Source of the DNA: Planctomycetota bacterium
Lineage (GTDB): Bacteria > Planctomycetota > PLA2
Reading direction: 5' to 3'
DNA: 64,000 bases
Assembly (NCBI GenBank): GCA_021776785.1
Contig: JAJFFF010000031.1
Span: 1 to 64,000, forward strand
The notes under the pieces are model-generated. The model was not told the origin of the DNA. It searched no databases and was given only the letters and a program-made list of their open reading frames with translations. Each line of letters opens with the position of its first letter. The first letter of the stretch is position 1. The position numbers were made by a program, and so were the translations under genes. This document shows, in pieces, positions 62,201 to 64,000 of this stretch.

Positions 62201-62703
62201 TCGCGACCGCGCACTTCGAGACGGTCCAACGAGTTCAACGTGACGTTGAGATCGTAGGCCGCGCGCAGGTGCTCCTCGCGCGTCGAGCCACCGGCCAACC
62301 CGCGCACCTTGTCGACGTTGCCCAGCCGATCGCACGCCAACGTAAACGCGGCGTCCTTGAGGCGGACCAACTCGGCGTTGAGCGTTTCCGTGCGCGCCGT
62401 TCCCAACGCGATCGCGCGCTGATCCAGGAGCTGCTCGAAACGCTGCACGGCCTCGCCCAACCGATGAACCGGGCCGGCCAAATCGCCCTCGCTCTCGAGG
62501 AGCGCGCGGAGGCCGGGAAACCCGGAGAGTTCGGAGACGACGTGCTCGCACGCTTCGACGGCGGGGCCCAAATCGCCGAGTTCATCGGCGGTTCCCCACC
62601 CACGCACCTGCTCCGCTGCTTGCTGCAGCTTGCTCGCGCACTCGCTAACGACCGGCAACGGTCGCGCGTCGGGCCGTGACAAGACGGCTACGATCCCACA
62701 CAT
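59260..62703 (-). CDS. Enlarged GlmS-like protein: class II glutamine amidotransferase + SIS domains + C-terminal extension (1147 aa)
   Basis: GGAGG SD; MCGIVAVL nucleophile N-terminus; RGRDSAGLHI; HTRWASVGVISEPNAHP; NGDVDNY; SIS motifs VFVAISQSGTTTDTNRTVDLLRARGAPVIGIVN and VEMSVASTKAF. Confidence 0.88.
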   Translation of the reverse strand: MCGIVAVLSRPDARPLPVVSECASKLQQAAEQVRGWGTADELGDLGPAVEACEHVVSELSGFPGLRALLESEGDLAGPVHRLGEAVQRFEQLLDQRAIALGTARTETLNAELVRLKDAAFTLACDRLGNVDKVRGLAGGSTREEHLRAAYDLNVTLNSLDRLEVRGRDSAGLHITVRGNFGELSPEMRDEIDERCASCNFSHEAVRRVVNSKDEIVFSFVYKVAAEVGELGDNVRTLRAAIAGDPLLHGLLETPGVSIEVLAHTRWASVGVISEPNAHPLNQEQFQQAPGPYVTAALNGDVDNYQSLVKENEFQIAPEITTDAKVIPVLVSKLATLGNTTRDAFRKTVHRFEGSVAIGVSSADDAGMMYLALRGSGQALYVGQAESRFVVASEPYGIVEETPHYLRLDGETPSDPDRPSSRGQVVVLDAARAGDMAGMSRVAYDGTVLPIDDKDIKKVEITTRDIDRGDHSHYLRKEIGEAPESIRKTLRGRVSQVNGLNCVSLGEESLPKRVCEMLKSGQTKRIVVIGQGTAAVAGTGVAEALRDALRGHDVAIEAAPATEVSGFHLRDDMSDTLFVAISQSGTTTDTNRTVDLLRARGAPVIGIVNRRHSDLTERVDGVIYTSDGRDVEMSVASTKAFYSQVAAGILLGEGLAQSCGYGDPGRRSRLLDALQNLPDLMREVLSRSDQVKRAAFDHAPQRRHWALVGNGRNKIAAHEIRIKLSELCYKSIACDATEDKKHIDLSSEPLILVCAAGLEGGNASDVAKEVEIYKAHKACPIVIASDGDGDWSAAAAIIRVPQAEPELAFILTTMVGHLFGYFAAQAIDRLALPLREARGAIEVGASGANGGDLRDRLRAGLADPFRDYRKGLVAGRYNGAMEASTATRLSLLFRYATRSITLEHFPDDFGRVGTPGAAVEELTNALTEGIEELSRPIDAIKHQAKTVTVGISRGDEALLAVPLARAALDAGAPRERIAYRDLKVLQALDPAIAEVVGFTRYAIDGMPNEGARIRVVAQGGICKNLPSRTHTNPELRGTKNTVATERAVLVAVGRSDHRPILLVPEIHKGACTGLVLLHARFHDTLDEATVRSMLTGYRNRYSLLRDQIAETNAIVSDGDLTKIDPLTLLTAPVEVIADQLAGAHADGK

Positions 62704-62820
62704 AAGTCCTCCGATTCTTCCATCGGCACACGGGCCCCGCCATGTAAGGCGCCTTTGCAGGGCACATAAAGCTCTTTAGAATTTCGGCTTACCGCTCAGC
62801 GGGTCCCTTCGGAGCTTTCT

Positions 62821-64000
62821 CTGCGCCTACCTGAACTTTTTCTCGCCCTCACCTTGGTCAGTTTTGGGCCCCTGCGGGGCGCTTGGGCGGAGCCCTCGCC
62901 TGGCCCTGCGTGGCGATTGTTGGGCCCCGAAACCGGGCTTCCCGACGGTCCGGTATATGACGTATGTGTCTCTGGCACAACGATTTGGGTCGGTGCGGAT
63001 GCCGGACTCTTTCAGATGCAGGGGGTGTTCGTTCGCCAGCGCCACGACGAGCCGGTCACCCGGGTGGCGCCCGCTCCCGCGGGGGCGGTCTTAGCCCGCA
63101 TCGGCAACCTGGCGTACCGGTACGCCGCAGCCCCAGAGACCCCGCGGACCGATGTGGAGGCCCCGGATTTATGGGGCCTGGAAGTACCGGCGCCGGATTA
63201 TCCGGGCGCCCCGGCCACCGTTTTGGCGGCCGTCACCATGCGCGGGGCCGTTTACGCGGCCACGGCGAAGGGCTTGGCTGTACGATCCGCCACGAGCGGC
63301 TTCGAGCCGATTCGGACCGCCGACGCGCGTCGCATCCACTCCCTGGTCCGCGATGCCGCGGGCGGCTTGTGGTGCGGCACCGAGAAGGGCCTGCTCCATC
63401 TCAAAAAGGACGGCGCGGCCGAATCGATCCACCACGTCGGCGGCCAGCCGCTCGGCGTGGTCACCGCCTTGGGCATCGACCACGCGGGTGCGCTTTGGGT
63501 GGGCAGCGGCTCCTCGTTTCGGGGCGTATGGCGACTCACCGGCGGCCGTTGGGAAAAAATGCAGGGCCTGGACGGGTTTGTGCACCGCATGAGTCGCGAC
63601 AACGCGGGCGTGCTGTGGTTCGCCACCCTCGACGACGGCCCCGCCGCAGGCCGCGGCGCCTGGTATTTTCGCGACAACCGATTCTTCCCCGCCACCAAAA
63701 ACGTCTCGCTGCCCTCGATGCGCGTGTACGACGTCGTCGCGCGCGATCCGCGCGGCGTGCTTTGGTTCGGCACGTACGAAGGGCTGGCGGCGTTCGGCGG
63801 CGGCGATCAGGTCCGCCTCTATCCCGACCTGCCCGGCGGCAAAGTGTTTTGCGTGATGGCCGCGCGTAACGGGGCGCTTTGGACCGGGTATCAACGAGGC
63901 GCAGGCGTGTCCCGGCTCGCCGGTGGGCAGTGGACGCACTTTGATCGCAAAGACGGTCTGTGCGACGACCGGGTCTGGTCGATTCTCGAAGGACGCCCGG
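62821..64000 (+). CDS. Exported beta-propeller protein (two-component-regulator-propeller type), truncated by window end; probable CTG start
   Basis: GGAG 6 nt before CTG at 62821; signal-peptide-like (M)RLPELFLALTLVSFGPLRGAWA-EPS; repeats VYDVCVSGTTIWVGADAGLFQ, VRDAAGGLWCGTEKGLLHL, IDHAGALWVGSG, VARDPRGVLWFGTYEGLAAF. Confidence 0.7.
   Translation, partial: MRLPELFLALTLVSFGPLRGAWAEPSPGPAWRLLGPETGLPDGPVYDVCVSGTTIWVGADAGLFQMQGVFVRQRHDEPVTRVAPAPAGAVLARIGNLAYRYAAAPETPRTDVEAPDLWGLEVPAPDYPGAPATVLAAVTMRGAVYAATAKGLAVRSATSGFEPIRTADARRIHSLVRDAAGGLWCGTEKGLLHLKKDGAAESIHHVGGQPLGVVTALGIDHAGALWVGSGSSFRGVWRLTGGRWEKMQGLDGFVHRMSRDNAGVLWFATLDDGPAAGRGAWYFRDNRFFPATKNVSLPSMRVYDVVARDPRGVLWFGTYEGLAAFGGGDQVRLYPDLPGGKVFCVMAARNGALWTGYQRGAGVSRLAGGQWTHFDRKDGLCDDRVWSILEGRP

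Noticed and set aside
62964-63869. 301-aa + strand ORF MCLWHNDLGRCGC...
   Set aside because: Wrong frame: Arg/Pro-rich; the frame encoding propeller repeats (GALWVGSG, GVLWFGTYEGL) is the coding one.

Overview
High-GC bacterial chromosomal window with planctomycete-like gene content (many HEAT-repeat proteins, lipoproteins, ECF sigma/anti-sigma pairs); this taxonomic impression is an inference. Housekeeping anchors: 3' end of tmRNA (ssrA), citrate synthase, gcvT-gcvH, lgt, tsaE, thiL, thiE, dapB, cstA, and a greatly enlarged GlmS-like protein. Accessory content: a four-gene phosphorelay operon (Hpt, CHASE hybrid kinase, response regulator, multi-receiver hybrid kinase), a HEAT-TolC-HEAT operon preceded by a candidate structured RNA plus terminator, an expanded MMPL/RND protein, a giant IPT/TIG + FG-GAP lipoprotein, two sulfatase-superfamily proteins, and a locus (53.6-59.1 kb) of exported proteins sharing a mature 'HGGG' N-terminus around an ECF sigma/membrane anti-sigma-like pair. 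No CRISPR array, transposase, rRNA or complete tRNA was seen. The best candidates for undescribed biology are the HEAT-TolC-HEAT operon with its RNA leader, the HGGG/CxCxHxxCxxC locus, the 1147-aa GlmS-like protein, and the anti-sigma protein with a toroid-like domain. All family calls come from reading motifs, not from database searches.
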